64,000 bases of DNA from Methylococcales bacterium (GTDB lineage Bacteria; Pseudomonadota; Gammaproteobacteria; Methylococcales; Methylomonadaceae), in contig JAPLRS010000040.1 in NCBI GenBank assembly GCA_026399015.1, forward strand, positions 124,001-188,000, read 5' to 3'. The notes below the pieces were generated by a model. The model made no database searches and was not told the DNA's origin. It was given only the letters and a program-made list of their open reading frames with translations. This document shows, piece by piece, positions 24,902-35,620 of this stretch (its first letter is position 1; every line of letters begins with the position of its first letter). The position numbers were made by a program, and so were the translations under genes.

Positions 24902-26314
24902 ATGATAACAAGACGAAAGTTTTTAGAGCAAGCTGGCGCATTAACTGCGGCAAGCGCATTGGGATTTTTAGGTTTACAGCGTAGAGCTTTAGCCTTAGCA
25001 ACGGGTGATAAAAATACTTGGAGTGCTTATGGTTATGGAGAGCTAAAGCCAACGGCGACCCTTAATACAGGTGAAACTTTTTTAGCCTTACCAGAGGGCT
25101 TTCAATATAAAGCCTTTGGTAAACAGGGCAGTATCATGTCGGATGGTAATAAAACACCCGCACTGCATGATGGTATGGCGTGTTTTAAGATAGGTAATGA
25201 ATTGCGCTTAATTCGTAATCATGAAGTTTCTAATGGCAGAGTTCCCAAACAAGGTTCTGCGATTGGGTCTATTTCTTATGATGATGCGGTGGGCGGGGGC
25301 ACAACGACCTTAGTCATTAATCCTAAAACGCGTGAGTTGCTCAAAGATTTTGTGAGTTTAAGTGGTACATTGATTAATTGTGCAGGTGGCAGAACGCCAT
25401 GGAATAGTTGGATTTCTTGTGAAGAAACTACCTTAGGTCAAGGTATTAGAACAGACAATGCAGGTATCGTTATATCAGGCGGCTTTAGTAAACCACATGG
25501 GTATTGTTATGAGGTATTTGCTACGGCAAATGGCGTGCAGCCAGCAGAACCCTTAAAAGCCATGGGTAGGTTTAAGCATGAAGCCGCTGCTGTTGATAAA
25601 AACACGGGCATTGTGTATTTAACAGAAGATACTGATACGGCCGGTTTTTATCGATTTATCCCTAAACAGAAAAAACATTTAGCTAAGGGCGGTGTTTTAC
25701 AAATGTTAAAAGTCATTGATCAAGAGGCTTTTGATACCAGAAAAGGTTTAAGCATAGGCCAAAAGTTTAAAGTGACTTGGGTAACGATTGATAATCCTGA
25801 TCCTATTACTGCAGATCAAGATGATAGTGCGGTTTATAAACAAGGGCTAGCAAAAGGGGCGGCTACTTTTGCTCGTTTAGAAGGTGCTTATGTGCATCAC
25901 CATGGCCATATCTATTTTGTATCTACCAATGGTGGTAATCAAGTGGCGGGGCAAGTTTGGCGTTATGAGCACAAGAATAAAACTCAAGGCACATTAACGT
26001 TAGTATTTGAATCACCCAGTCGGGATTTATTAGATATGCCCGATAATATTTGTTTTAAGCCCAATAGCGAGTTGTTATTTATTTGCGAAGATAGTGACTA
26101 TAAAGGATTGACGGGAGTATCAGAAAATTACCTTAGAATTTTAACGCCTACTGGCAAGATCGCTAATTTTGCCAAGAATGTCACCCCAGGCTTTGAGTCT
26201 AGCGAGTTTGCCGGATCAACTTTTTCAGAAGATGGCAAAACATTGTTTGTAAATTTACAAGCAGTGGGTGTGACGGTCGCTATTTGGGGGGATTGGCAAA
26301 AGTTTAAAGAATAA
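24902..26314 (+). CDS. PhoX/DUF839-type protein with Tat signal
   Basis: This 470-residue protein starts with a twin-arginine signal (ITRRKFLEQAGALTAASALG) and is therefore exported folded. The remainder matches the PhoX/DUF839 beta-propeller family (alkaline phosphatase or related Ca/Fe enzyme): RLIRNHEVSNGRVP, LINCAGGRTPWNSWISCEET with the Cys and Glu near the active site, GRFKHEAAAVDKNTGIVYLT and LFICEDSD. It is shorter than classic PhoX (about 650 residues), as in the DUF839-only subgroup, so the substrate is uncertain. It converges with selO; only ten bases separate the two stops. Confidence 0.85.
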   Translation: MITRRKFLEQAGALTAASALGFLGLQRRALALATGDKNTWSAYGYGELKPTATLNTGETFLALPEGFQYKAFGKQGSIMSDGNKTPALHDGMACFKIGNELRLIRNHEVSNGRVPKQGSAIGSISYDDAVGGGTTTLVINPKTRELLKDFVSLSGTLINCAGGRTPWNSWISCEETTLGQGIRTDNAGIVISGGFSKPHGYCYEVFATANGVQPAEPLKAMGRFKHEAAAVDKNTGIVYLTEDTDTAGFYRFIPKQKKHLAKGGVLQMLKVIDQEAFDTRKGLSIGQKFKVTWVTIDNPDPITADQDDSAVYKQGLAKGAATFARLEGAYVHHHGHIYFVSTNGGNQVAGQVWRYEHKNKTQGTLTLVFESPSRDLLDMPDNICFKPNSELLFICEDSDYKGLTGVSENYLRILTPTGKIANFAKNVTPGFESSEFAGSTFSEDGKTLFVNLQAVGVTVAIWGDWQKFKE

Positions 26315-26324
26315 TTTAGGGTGA

Positions 26325-27929
26325 TTAAGAACTGCAGGATAGCATGGAGCACCCCGCGCGCTGTCTTGCCCACTCGGGGCGTTTTTCGGCAAATTGTGCT
26401 TTCCCGGTTTGTTCGGTATACGGATTTCGCAAGACATCCAATAACTCATGTACGCCGCTGTAATCGCCTTGTTCGGCTTTATCAATCGCTAATTGTGCAA
26501 GATAGTTTCGGAGTACATAAAGTGGATTGACCGCATTCATTTGTTTTACTCGTTCTGACTGTGATCTTTGATCAGCTTGAATACGCGCACTATAAGTTAG
26601 CAGCCATTCTTTTAGGCGCTGTTGGTAAGTAGGGGTGATTTGTTCTGGCACATAGTAAACGCTGGCAAGTGTTTGTAAGGCGTCATCAAGTTGCTGGTTA
26701 TTTAGGCCATTAGAACAGTCCACTTTAGCAAGTTGTCGATAGAATAGCGTCATATCCGTTTCGACTATTTGCAAAATAAGCAGTAATTCTGCACACAAAT
26801 CGTCGTCGGTGTTGGGGTCAAAAGTGCGTAACCCCAATTTATTAGCCATCATGTTCTGCCAACCTTTTTCAAAGGTTTCAGAGTAGCAATCCATGGCATC
26901 ATGTAAGGGTTGTTCTTTTTTAATCAGGGGAAAAATGGCATTAGCCAGTTGACCTAAATTCCAAAAAGCTATTTGAGGTTGATTACCAAACCGATAGCGT
27001 TTTTGTTCGGCATCCGTGGTGTTGGGTGTCCAACCGGGATCATAATTTTCTAACCATCCATACGGGCCGTAATCAATCGTTAGACCTAGGATTGACATGT
27101 TGTCCGTATTCATCACGCCATGTACAAAGCCTACGCGTTGCCAATGTACGATCATTTGTGCGGTTTTTTGGCAAACTTCTGTAAACCAAGCGATATAGGT
27201 TTGGGGTGAGGGTCCACCTAAGTGCGGAAAATCAGTGGTAATTGTGTAATCAATAAATTGTTTTAATAAGCTGTAGTCACTACGCGCTGTATAAATCTGA
27301 AAATGTCCAAAGCGGGTAAAAGAAGGTGCAACTCGACACACTACAGCCCCCGGTTCTGCTTTGGGGTTACCGTTATAAAACATATCCCTAATAACCTGTT
27401 CACCAGTGCTAATTAAACTTAAAGCCCGGGTGGTGGGTACGCCTAAATGATGCATGGCTTCACTGCATAAAAACTCACGCACTGAAGATCTTAAAACCGC
27501 TAAGCCATCAGCAGTTCTGGAATAGGGTGTGGGACCTGCGCCTTTTAATTGTAGAGCCCAGCGTTGATTGTTTTGATTTAGGATTTCACCTAAATTAATG
27601 GCTCTCCCATCCCCTAATTGTCCAGCCCAATGCCCAAATTGATGGCCGCCGTAACAAGTTGCGTAGGGCTTCATGTCGGTTAATAACTGATTGCCTGCAA
27701 AGGTATGGGTAAATTCAGCAGTTTCACAAACACTAGGGTGTAAATCTAAGAGCTCTGCCACTTCTTTTGCATAAGCGACTAATTTAGGGTTTGATACTTT
27801 TGTGGGCTGTACGCTTGAATAGCTGGCTTTTAGAACTTGCCGACGGTTGTTAATCGTTTCAGGGTCGGCCGGCAGTTCATTTGTAAATCGATTATCAAAT
27901 TTTAAGTCAACTAACTGTTTAATCTTCAT
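26325..27929 (-). CDS. selO: protein adenylyltransferase SelO
   Basis: This 534-residue protein is the SelO/YdiU pseudokinase, which transfers AMP to Ser, Thr or Tyr of target proteins and takes part in redox stress responses. YGGHQFGHWAGQLGDGRAI at about 93-111, QLKGAGPTPYSRTADGLAVL, VHGVMNTDNMSILGLTIDYG with the inverted active-site Asn/Asp, and WNLGQLANAI are all present. The C-terminus ends in SCSS, the family's usual tail with a conserved Cys. Length is normal. It stands alone, convergent with the PhoX-like gene. Confidence 0.93.
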   Translation of the reverse strand: MKIKQLVDLKFDNRFTNELPADPETINNRRQVLKASYSSVQPTKVSNPKLVAYAKEVAELLDLHPSVCETAEFTHTFAGNQLLTDMKPYATCYGGHQFGHWAGQLGDGRAINLGEILNQNNQRWALQLKGAGPTPYSRTADGLAVLRSSVREFLCSEAMHHLGVPTTRALSLISTGEQVIRDMFYNGNPKAEPGAVVCRVAPSFTRFGHFQIYTARSDYSLLKQFIDYTITTDFPHLGGPSPQTYIAWFTEVCQKTAQMIVHWQRVGFVHGVMNTDNMSILGLTIDYGPYGWLENYDPGWTPNTTDAEQKRYRFGNQPQIAFWNLGQLANAIFPLIKKEQPLHDAMDCYSETFEKGWQNMMANKLGLRTFDPNTDDDLCAELLLILQIVETDMTLFYRQLAKVDCSNGLNNQQLDDALQTLASVYYVPEQITPTYQQRLKEWLLTYSARIQADQRSQSERVKQMNAVNPLYVLRNYLAQLAIDKAEQGDYSGVHELLDVLRNPYTEQTGKAQFAEKRPEWARQRAGCSMLSCSS

Positions 27930-28000
27930 AGTGGTAATAATTTAAGAGGCAGTTAAAGAGTTATAAAAATGATAATTTACTTTTTCAGTTGATATTTTAT

Positions 28001-29587
28001 TTATGCTTGGCTGTTTAGATAGTCTTCATAATTACCGTTAAAGTCAACTATGCCATTAGGTGTTAATTCAATAATACGAGTTGCTAGAGACGATACAAAC
28101 TCTCTATCATGACTCACAAAGATTAAAGTACCTGGGTAATTTTCAAGTGCAGTATTCAGTGATTCAATTGATTCCATATCAAGATGGTTGGTGGGTTCAT
28201 CCATCACCATAATGTTATTTTTTTGCAGGATTAATTTGCCAAACAACATACGGCCTTGTTCACCACCTGAGATAACTTTAACAGATTTATTAATGTCATC
28301 AGCAGAGAATAATAAGCGTCCGAGTGTGCCGCGTATGGCTTGGTCATCATCAGATTCTTTACGCCATTGTCCCATCCACTCAATCAGTGTTTCACCCTCA
28401 GCAAAGTCATCCGCGTGGTCTTGGGCAAAATAACCGACTTCAGAGTTTTCAGACCATTTGACTATGCCAGTATCAGGCTCTAAATCACCTACTAAAGTTT
28501 TAAGCAAAGTTGATTTACCAATACCGTTTGGGCCGATTACAGCGATGCGTTCGCCCACGGGTACCATTAAATTAAGATTTTTAAAGAGTGGGTCTTCACC
28601 ATAACCTTTACTTAAATTCTCAACTTCTAAGGCTAAACGATGCAGTTTTTTAGTTTGATCAAAACGAATAAACGGGTTAACTCGACTCGATGGCTTAACT
28701 TCATCTAGTTTAATTTTATCAAGTTGTTTAGCCCGCGAGGTTGCTTGTTTAGCTTTAGAGGCGTTTGCAGAGAAACGACTAACGAAAGTTTGTAATTCGG
28801 CAATTTGAGCTTTTTTCTTAGCGTTGCCAGCCAGTAGTCTTTCTCTTACTTCGGTGACCGCTACCATGTAGTCATCATAATTGCCTGGATAAACGCGCAA
28901 TTCGCCGTAATCCATATCCGCCATGTGCGTGCAGACACTGTTTAAGAAATGTCTATCATGCGAAATTATAACCATGGTGCAGTTACGATCATTTAAAACA
29001 GTTTCTAACCAACGGATGGTATTAATATCAAGGTTGTTGGTGGGTTCGTCTAACAGTAAAATGTCAGGATTTGAGAACAAGGCTTGAGCTAATAACACTC
29101 TTAGTTTCCAACCAGGAGCAACAGCACTCATTAAGCCAGTGTGTTGTTCTAAGGGTATATCTAAGCCTAATAAAAGTTCACCGGCTCTTGATTCGGCGGT
29201 ATAACCATCGTATTCAGCAAACACAGATTCTAATTCTGCCGCGTGCATGTAATCATCTTCGCTGGCTTCTAAATTAGCATAAATGGCATCACGTTCAGAC
29301 ATGGCAGCCCACATTTCAGCGTGGCCCATTAAAACTACATCAAGTACCCGTTTATCTTCATAAGCAAATTGGTCCTGACGTAAATTACCCAATCTTTCAT
29401 TGGGGGTAATGCTCACGTTTCCAGCAGAAGGTTCTAAATCTCCACTTAAAATCTTCATGAAGGTTGATTTTCCGCAACCATTCGCGCCAATTAAGCCATA
29501 GCGATTACCATCACCAAATTTAACTGAAACGTTTTCAAATAAGGGTTTAGCACCAAACTGCATGGTTATGTTAGCTGTAGAAATCAA
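28001..29587 (-). CDS. ybiT: ABC-F family ATPase YbiT
   Basis: This 528-residue protein has two ABC ATPase domains and no membrane part, so it is a ribosome-associated ABC-F translation factor. Walker A motifs are GANGCGKS (about 34-41) and GPNGIGKS (about 353-360), with two [11 protein letters not shown] / [10 protein letters not shown] Walker B motifs. The first signature sequence is replaced by [15 protein letters not shown], a mark of the YbiT subgroup, while the second keeps the normal ISGGEQGRM. The linker (about 240-300) is charged and helical. It is divergent from ssb. Confidence 0.92.
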   Translation of the reverse strand: MISTANITMQFGAKPLFENVSVKFGDGNRYGLIGANGCGKSTFMKILSGDLEPSAGNVSITPNERLGNLRQDQFAYEDKRVLDVVLMGHAEMWAAMSERDAIYANLEASEDDYMHAAELESVFAEYDGYTAESRAGELLLGLDIPLEQHTGLMSAVAPGWKLRVLLAQALFSNPDILLLDEPTNNLDINTIRWLETVLNDRNCTMVIISHDRHFLNSVCTHMADMDYGELRVYPGNYDDYMVAVTEVRERLLAGNAKKKAQIAELQTFVSRFSANASKAKQATSRAKQLDKIKLDEVKPSSRVNPFIRFDQTKKLHRLALEVENLSKGYGEDPLFKNLNLMVPVGERIAVIGPNGIGKSTLLKTLVGDLEPDTGIVKWSENSEVGYFAQDHADDFAEGETLIEWMGQWRKESDDDQAIRGTLGRLLFSADDINKSVKVISGGEQGRMLFGKLILQKNNIMVMDEPTNHLDMESIESLNTALENYPGTLIFVSHDREFVSSLATRIIELTPNGIVDFNGNYEDYLNSQA

Positions 29588-29802
29588 AGTGTTGTTCTCG
29601 AAGTAAAGTAGAAATTGATTGGATCTTAAATTAACGGTTAGCTTTTAAGGATGTGGGTTTATTTTAAGAGCCATAAAATTGATAGGTATTGAAATAATAG
29701 ATTTATTTTAACAGATTTTAATCGATGATTTTAAGTCGATTGTGCTTAATTTACATTACATTAATCATCATAAACCTAAATTTGATTGCTACTACAAGCC
29801 TG

Positions 29803-29832
29803 CTGACCGACTGAGCCTAGTTATAGTATAAT
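29803..29832 (+). promoter_or_regulatory. probable ssb promoter
   Basis: A TATAAT box at 29827-29832 and a CTGACC-type -35 at 29803-29808 (18-base spacing) lie about 42 bases before the ssb start. The -35 is only a moderate match. No LexA box of the E. coli type is seen. Confidence 0.4.
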
Positions 29833-29874
29833 TCAGAAAAATTTTATGTTCGGTTGTACTATTAAGGAGGTTAT

Positions 29875-30369
29875 ATGCTGAATAAGGTTACATTGATTGG
29901 AAGATTGGGTGCGGATCCTGAAGTGCGTTATATGCCCACCGGTGGCGCAGTTGCCAATATTACCTTAGCCACTAACTTCCGATGGAGAGATAAGGCCGGT
30001 GAAAGAAAAGAATCAACTGAGTGGCACAGGGTCGTATTTTTTAATCGCTTGGCGGAAATAGCTGGGGAGTATCTTAAAAAAGGTGGTCAAGTCTATGTAG
30101 AAGGGCGTTTGCAAACCCGTAAATGGCAAGCGCAAGATGGTCAAGACCGCTATACCACAGAGATTATTGCAACCGAAATGCATATGTTAGATACTCGTAC
30201 CGGTGGCACGGCAAATTTTGGTGCTGATCAACCGAGTACCCCCAGCCAAATGGCCGCGTCTAAACCGAGTTATCAAGCTAAAGCGCCAAGCTCAAATAGC
30301 GCTCCCGTGGGGATGCCTCCACCGCCACCACCATCTTATGAAGATTTTGATGACGATATCCCATTTTAA
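29875..30369 (+). CDS. ssb: single-stranded DNA-binding protein
   Basis: This 164-residue protein is SSB. The OB-fold occupies residues 1-110 ([57 protein letters not shown]), followed by a Gly/Pro/Ser-rich flexible linker and the acidic tip DFDDDIPF that recruits repair and replication proteins. AAGGAGG five bases before the ATG is a strong ribosome binding site. It is divergent from ybiT and is followed by a lipoprotein gene 52 bases on. Confidence 0.96.
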   Translation: MLNKVTLIGRLGADPEVRYMPTGGAVANITLATNFRWRDKAGERKESTEWHRVVFFNRLAEIAGEYLKKGGQVYVEGRLQTRKWQAQDGQDRYTTEIIATEMHMLDTRTGGTANFGADQPSTPSQMAASKPSYQAKAPSSNSAPVGMPPPPPPSYEDFDDDIPF

Positions 30370-30420
30370 TTGAGTACTTTTTCAAAATTCATTCAAGTGT
30401 TTCATTACCAATAATTACTT

Positions 30421-31254
30421 ATGCTTATTAAAAGATTTATTCTGATTTGTACTGTGCCGACTTTGTTAGTGGGTTGTGCTGTGTTTTCTGGTTCTCAAGA
30501 GCCCGCTCCAGTTTATGGAGGTGTTGCAAAAACTCAGGATAAAAATGCTACGACTGCAAAAGGTAAAAAATCTAAAAAACAAAAAGTAAAAGAAAAGGTG
30601 TTTCAGCCCAAGTTGGTTGCTCCCGTCACCCCAGTATTACCTGAAATTGTGGAAGTGAAGCCTCTAGGGGATGCAAGTTCTTCTGCCCTCAGTATACAAG
30701 AACTAGCGCCAGAGCCATTAACCCCCGAACAACAAGCGGTCGCGACTGAACAAAACACCCCGGTAGAGTCACAGCCCCAAGCACCAGTTACCTCGGAACA
30801 AGCTTCGGATACATCTACTACACCGCCAATTGTAATAAATAACGCAAATGGTAGTGTTGCTGTGGAGGAGCCTAGGCAAGAATTACCTATTCCTGTTACG
30901 CCACAGTTTCAACCTTTAGAAACTTTTGCGCCCTTGTCTCCAGCAGTGAGTGCTCTGGCTTCTGCGGCTACTCAAAACACTCAGGCTGGAAAGCTGGAAG
31001 CGGCAACCACTATATTGGAAAGAGCTATTAGAATAGAGCCACGTAATGCTGCTTTGTATTACAAATTAGCTTTATTAAAGTTAAAGAACTCTAAACCGCG
31101 TGAGGCCGAAGACTTAGCTAAAAAAGCGGCTTTGTTGGCCGCCAATGATGCACTTATTAAAAAGCATAGCTGGTTGTTAATAGCAAAATGTCGAGACGTG
31201 CAGGGTAATGTCGAGGGAGCTAAAGAAGCGCGTAGTAAGGCTAACGGTTTTTAA
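30421..31254 (+). CDS. TPR-containing lipoprotein
   Basis: The first 20 residues form a lipoprotein signal (IKRFILICTVPTLLVGC with the lipobox LVGC, Cys about 19). A long Pro/Ala/Glu-rich linker (about 45-175) follows, and the last 100 residues are a TPR-type domain (KLEAATTILERAIRIEPRNA, YYKLALLKLKNSKPREAEDL). It is likely an outer-membrane or periplasmic scaffold, perhaps in envelope biogenesis, but no partner is evident. It sits between ssb and recA on the same strand. Confidence 0.75.
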   Translation: MLIKRFILICTVPTLLVGCAVFSGSQEPAPVYGGVAKTQDKNATTAKGKKSKKQKVKEKVFQPKLVAPVTPVLPEIVEVKPLGDASSSALSIQELAPEPLTPEQQAVATEQNTPVESQPQAPVTSEQASDTSTTPPIVINNANGSVAVEEPRQELPIPVTPQFQPLETFAPLSPAVSALASAATQNTQAGKLEAATTILERAIRIEPRNAALYYKLALLKLKNSKPREAEDLAKKAALLAANDALIKKHSWLLIAKCRDVQGNVEGAKEARSKANGF

Positions 31255-31413
31255 TCAGTTGCTCTACACAATAGTGTGTTAGTGTTGGGTCAGTTTCTTG
31301 TCAGTGCTCTGAAGATTTGTACGTAAATCAGGCTACCCGAAGCTATACGTCTATGTGATAATAAATACATGAGATAATTAATAGGTATTTTTATAACCTT
31401 CAGGATATTTGTA

Positions 31414-32457
31414 ATGGATGAGAATAAAAAGAAAGCGTTAGGTGCTGCTTTAATGCAGATTGAGAAGCAGTTTGGTAAAGGCTCTGTTATGCGTATGGGG
31501 GATGTGGCCGCTTCTCGTGATATTGATGTGGTTTCTACTGGCTCCTTAGGTCTTGATATTGCATTAGGTTGTGGTGGTTTGCCGCGTGGTCGGGTCATTG
31601 AGATATATGGTCCAGAATCTTCAGGGAAAACAACATTAACTTTGCAAGTGATTGCAGAAATGCAAAAGCTAGGTGGTACAGCGGCATTTGTTGATGCCGA
31701 ACATGCTTTAGATCCTAGTTATGCAGAAAAGATCGGTGTGAATGTTGATGATTTATTAGTTTCTCAACCAGATACTGGCGAACAGGCTCTAGAAATAACA
31801 GATATGTTAGTGCGTTCAGGTGCGGTTGATATAGTGGTTGTTGACTCTGTCGCGGCCTTAACACCTAAAGCTGAGATCGAAGGTGACATGGGTGACTCTC
31901 ATATGGGTCTGCAAGCCCGTTTAATGTCACAAGCCTTAAGAAAATTAACCGGTAATATCAAACGCTCAAATACTTTGGTTATTTTTATTAACCAAATCAG
32001 AATGAAGATTGGGGTTATGTTTGGTAGCCCTGAAACGACTACAGGTGGTAATGCTTTAAAGTTTTATGCGTCGGTGCGTTTAGATATTCGTCGTATTGGC
32101 TCTGTTAAAAAAGGCGATGAAGTTATTGGCAATGAAACACGCGTTAAAGTGGTTAAAAATAAAGTTGCTCCACCATTTAAACAAGCTGAGTTCGAAATTT
32201 TGTACGGAGAAGGTATTTCATTCTTAGGTGAAATAGTTGATCTAGGGGTGTCTTATGGGTTTATTAATAAATCCGGATCTTGGTACAGTTATAACGAAGA
32301 AAAAATCGGTCAGGGTAAAGAAAATGTTAAAGCTTTCTTAAAAGAACACCCTGAAAAAGCTAAAGAAATTGAAACTAAGATTAGAGCGGAAGCTTTTAAT
32401 AAATTACACCCTGTTACTGAAACGGTTGAAATAGACGATTTAGATTTAGAAGTGTAA
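31414..32457 (+). CDS. recA: recombinase RecA
   Basis: This 347-residue protein is a typical RecA. Walker A is GPESSGKTT at 66-74, Walker B is [12 protein letters not shown], the L1/L2 loops include [19 protein letters not shown] and [20 protein letters not shown], and the C-terminus is acidic. It carries out strand exchange and promotes LexA cleavage. recX follows 21 bases after, as usual in gammaproteobacteria. AGGA lies upstream of the ATG. I see no standard CTGT-N8-ACAG LexA box in the 160 bases before it. Confidence 0.98.
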   Translation: MDENKKKALGAALMQIEKQFGKGSVMRMGDVAASRDIDVVSTGSLGLDIALGCGGLPRGRVIEIYGPESSGKTTLTLQVIAEMQKLGGTAAFVDAEHALDPSYAEKIGVNVDDLLVSQPDTGEQALEITDMLVRSGAVDIVVVDSVAALTPKAEIEGDMGDSHMGLQARLMSQALRKLTGNIKRSNTLVIFINQIRMKIGVMFGSPETTTGGNALKFYASVRLDIRRIGSVKKGDEVIGNETRVKVVKNKVAPPFKQAEFEILYGEGISFLGEIVDLGVSYGFINKSGSWYSYNEEKIGQGKENVKAFLKEHPEKAKEIETKIRAEAFNKLHPVTETVEIDDLDLEV

Positions 32458-32478
32458 GTTTGCTGTTAAAAAGTAACA

Positions 32479-32955
32479 ATGGTTGAGGTAAAATCAGTTG
32501 ATAGCCATTCTGTGGCTATCAAACAGTTGTGTTTTAAACTGTTAGCTAACAGAGAACATAGTAAAAAGGATTTATTGAATAAGTTGTTGGCCAAAGGCTT
32601 TGAGCATGATATATCTGTGGAAGTGATAGATAATTTGTGTCAAGAAGGTTGGCAATCTGATTTACGGTTTGCTGAGAGTTATGCTCGATACCGAATGCAG
32701 AAAGGCTTTGGGCCGTTATACATAAATTACGAGTTAAAGAAACAGGGTATTAATCAATTTGATTTGGAACCTATTGTTATAAGCACTGTGAGTAGTTGGC
32801 TAGAATTAGCTGAAAAAGTTTATCTAAAGAAATATGACGATCAAGTTTGTCTAGATCGCAATGAATGGGCAAAACGCAGTCGTTTTTTAATGCAACGCGG
32901 ATTCTCCAACACTATAATAAGCACCTTGTTTGAGCATTTAAATATTAAATTCTAG
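32479..32955 (+). CDS. recX: RecA regulator RecX
   Basis: This 158-residue protein is RecX, which binds inside the RecA filament and limits its activity. It has the three-helix repeats of the family: [40 protein letters not shown] with [20 protein letters not shown], and [20 protein letters not shown]. Length is standard. It follows recA closely with no terminator between them, so it is probably made from recA readthrough. Confidence 0.92.
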   Translation: MVEVKSVDSHSVAIKQLCFKLLANREHSKKDLLNKLLAKGFEHDISVEVIDNLCQEGWQSDLRFAESYARYRMQKGFGPLYINYELKKQGINQFDLEPIVISTVSSWLELAEKVYLKKYDDQVCLDRNEWAKRSRFLMQRGFSNTIISTLFEHLNIKF

Positions 32956-32992
32956 GGTATTAAGTTTTACCCTTCTAAATTACTTAGTTACC

Positions 32993-35605
32993 ATGAAAAA
33001 AATGACTAGCGCTGAGTTGCGCACCTCCTTCTTAGAATTTTTCCATCAACGCGGACACTCAATCGAACCTTCCAGTTCACTTATTCCTGGCAATGATCCC
33101 ACTTTGTTATTTACAAATGCGGGTATGGTGCAGTTTAAAGATGTGTTTACGGGTCGTGAAACGCGTGATTTTACTAAGGCGGTTACCACTCAACGCTGTG
33201 TAAGAGCAGGTGGTAAGCATAACGATTTAGAGAATGTAGGCTATACGGCTAGGCATCATACTTTTTTTGAGATGTTGGGTAATTTTAGTTTTGGAGATTA
33301 CTTTAAAAGAGATGCTATTCATTACGCATGGGACTTTTTAACTAAAGAATTAGAGATTCCTGCCGGTAAATTATGGGTCACTGTTTTTGAAGAAGATTTA
33401 GAAGCAGAGAACATTTGGCTACAAGAAATTGGTGTACCTGCTGATAGACTTTCAAGAATTGGTGCAAAAGATAATTTTTGGTCTATGGGTGATGTGGGGC
33501 CTTGTGGACCTTGCTCAGAAATATTTTATGATCATGGTGAAGATATTCCAGGTGGTCCTCCAGGATCACCTGATGAAGACGGTGATCGATATATTGAAGT
33601 ATGGAACTTGGTTTTCATGCAATATGATCGTTCTGCAGACGGCACGCTAACGCCATTGCCTAAGCCTTCTGTTGATACGGGTATGGGTTTGGAACGAATC
33701 AGTGCGGTATTGCAACATGTGCACAATAATTACGAAATTGATTTATTTCAACCCGTTTTAAAAGCTGCAGCTGATATTGTGGGTACTACCGATTTAACTA
33801 AAAGTTCCTTACGCGTTATTGCTGACCACATTCGATCGTGCGCCTTCTTAGTCGCAGATGGGGTACTACCCTCAAATGAGGGTCGTGGTTATGTATTAAG
33901 ACGAATTATTCGTCGTGCTATTCGACATGGTTACCGCTTAGGTATTCAAGATGTATTCTTTTATAAGTTAGTGGCACCTTTAGCTGGGGAAATGGGGGAT
34001 GCATTCCCTGAATTAAAAGCAGCTCAGGCACAGGTTGAAAAGATTCTCAAAAAAGAAGAGGAGCGCTTCGCTGAAACCTTAGGTCAAGGTATGAAAATTC
34101 TGGAGGCTTGTGTTGCTAAATTAGAAGGCACGGTGATTCCAGGTGAGACTGTATTTCAGTTGTATGATACCTATGGTTTTCCAGTTGATTTAACAGCGGA
34201 TTTTGCCCGAGAGCATAATTTAAGTGTGGATCATGCAGGGTTTGAAGTTGCAATGACGGCACAACGCGACAGAGCACGTTCTGCTAGTAGTTTTAATTCT
34301 GAACACGCCCAAGAAATAAAATTAGATTCGCAAACAGAATTTACGGGTTATGTAAATCTAGTTGATCAAGTAAAAGTGATTGCTATATACAGTGAAGGAC
34401 AGGCGGTTTCCAGCTTAAATGCGGGTCAAGAAGGTTTAGTCGTGTTAGATAAAACCCCATTTTATGCAGAGTCTGGTGGTCAAATTGGCGATTGTGGGCA
34501 AATTGTAGCTAAGGCTGGCGTTTTTGAAGTGCTTGATACTCAAAAACAGGGGGGGGATTTATTTTTACACCGAGGTAAAGTTGCACAAGGTAGTTTAAGT
34601 GTTGATGATACCTGTGAGGCTTTGGTTAATCTGGTTGCTAGAAAAGCTACTGAATTAAATCATTCTGCTACTCATTTGTTACATGCTGTATTGCGTAATG
34701 TATTGGGTGAGCATGTTAGTCAAAAAGGCTCATTAGTTAATACAGAACGTTTACGCTTTGACTTCTCGCATTTTGAGCCCGTTACACCAGAAGAAATAGT
34801 TACTATTGAAACTTTAGTTAATGAGCAAATTCGTTTAAATAATGCGGTTACTGCGCAGTTAATGGCTAAGGATGAAGCGGTACAAGCTGGAGCCATGGCA
34901 TTATTTGGTGAGAAATACGGTAGCGAAGTTCGTGTACTTAAGATTGGTGATTTCTCAACTGAATTATGTGGCGGAACACATGTGCAACGCTCTGGTGACA
35001 TTGGTGTCTTTAAAGTTATCAGTGAAACAGGGGTAGCTGCCGGTGTAAGACGTATCGAAGCGGTCACTGGTGCGGCTGCTGTTGAATGGATTATCAATCG
35101 TGATAACGCATTATCTGCTGTATCGGGTCTCTTAAAGAGTGCGGCGGATAAGGTTCCAGAAAAAATTGAGCAGTTGCTTGAAAAAACCAGAACTTTAGAA
35201 AAGCAAATTGATAGACTTAATTCAAAATTAGCCAGCTCTGCTGGTGATCAATTACTGGCGCAAGCAGTCGATGTGTCGGGTTTAAAGGTTTTGGCGGTTA
35301 AGCTTGAAGAGGTTGATAGTAAGGCTTTACGTGATTTAGCGGATCAATTGAAAAATAAATTAGGCCGCTGTGCTTTAGTATTGGCAGTGGTTGAAGGTGA
35401 AAAAGTAAGTTTAATCGCGGTTGTTTCAAAAGATGCAATTGGGCAGATAAAAGCGGGTGAGTTGGTTAACTTTGTAGCCACTCAAGTCGGTGGTAAAGGT
35501 GGTGGAAAGCCTGATTTAGCAATGGCTGGGGGGAATAATCCTGCTGGATTAGCCGAGGCATTAGCCACGGTTCCTGCCTGGGTTAATGCTCAATTGGGCG
35601 GATAA
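32993..35605 (+). CDS. alaS: alanyl-tRNA synthetase
   Basis: This 870-residue protein is full-length AlaS. The catalytic class II core begins with [17 protein letters not shown] and contains [13 protein letters not shown] (motif 1 region), [37 protein letters not shown] and [17 protein letters not shown]. The editing domain has [12 protein letters not shown] and [15 protein letters not shown] (Zn ligands), and the C-terminal oligomerisation/C-Ala domain ends in [15 protein letters not shown]. It lies in the conserved recA-recX-alaS-lysC order. Confidence 0.97.
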   Translation: MKKMTSAELRTSFLEFFHQRGHSIEPSSSLIPGNDPTLLFTNAGMVQFKDVFTGRETRDFTKAVTTQRCVRAGGKHNDLENVGYTARHHTFFEMLGNFSFGDYFKRDAIHYAWDFLTKELEIPAGKLWVTVFEEDLEAENIWLQEIGVPADRLSRIGAKDNFWSMGDVGPCGPCSEIFYDHGEDIPGGPPGSPDEDGDRYIEVWNLVFMQYDRSADGTLTPLPKPSVDTGMGLERISAVLQHVHNNYEIDLFQPVLKAAADIVGTTDLTKSSLRVIADHIRSCAFLVADGVLPSNEGRGYVLRRIIRRAIRHGYRLGIQDVFFYKLVAPLAGEMGDAFPELKAAQAQVEKILKKEEERFAETLGQGMKILEACVAKLEGTVIPGETVFQLYDTYGFPVDLTADFAREHNLSVDHAGFEVAMTAQRDRARSASSFNSEHAQEIKLDSQTEFTGYVNLVDQVKVIAIYSEGQAVSSLNAGQEGLVVLDKTPFYAESGGQIGDCGQIVAKAGVFEVLDTQKQGGDLFLHRGKVAQGSLSVDDTCEALVNLVARKATELNHSATHLLHAVLRNVLGEHVSQKGSLVNTERLRFDFSHFEPVTPEEIVTIETLVNEQIRLNNAVTAQLMAKDEAVQAGAMALFGEKYGSEVRVLKIGDFSTELCGGTHVQRSGDIGVFKVISETGVAAGVRRIEAVTGAAAVEWIINRDNALSAVSGLLKSAADKVPEKIEQLLEKTRTLEKQIDRLNSKLASSAGDQLLAQAVDVSGLKVLAVKLEEVDSKALRDLADQLKNKLGRCALVLAVVEGEKVSLIAVVSKDAIGQIKAGELVNFVATQVGGKGGGKPDLAMAGGNNPAGLAEALATVPAWVNAQLGG

Positions 35606-35620
35606 GACAGGTTTAATTGA

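Noticed and set aside
31314-31329. GATTTGTACGTAAATC as a LexA operator of recA
   Set aside because: It is an imperfect palindrome and not of the CTGT-N8-ACAG type. The LexA motif of this organism is unknown to me.
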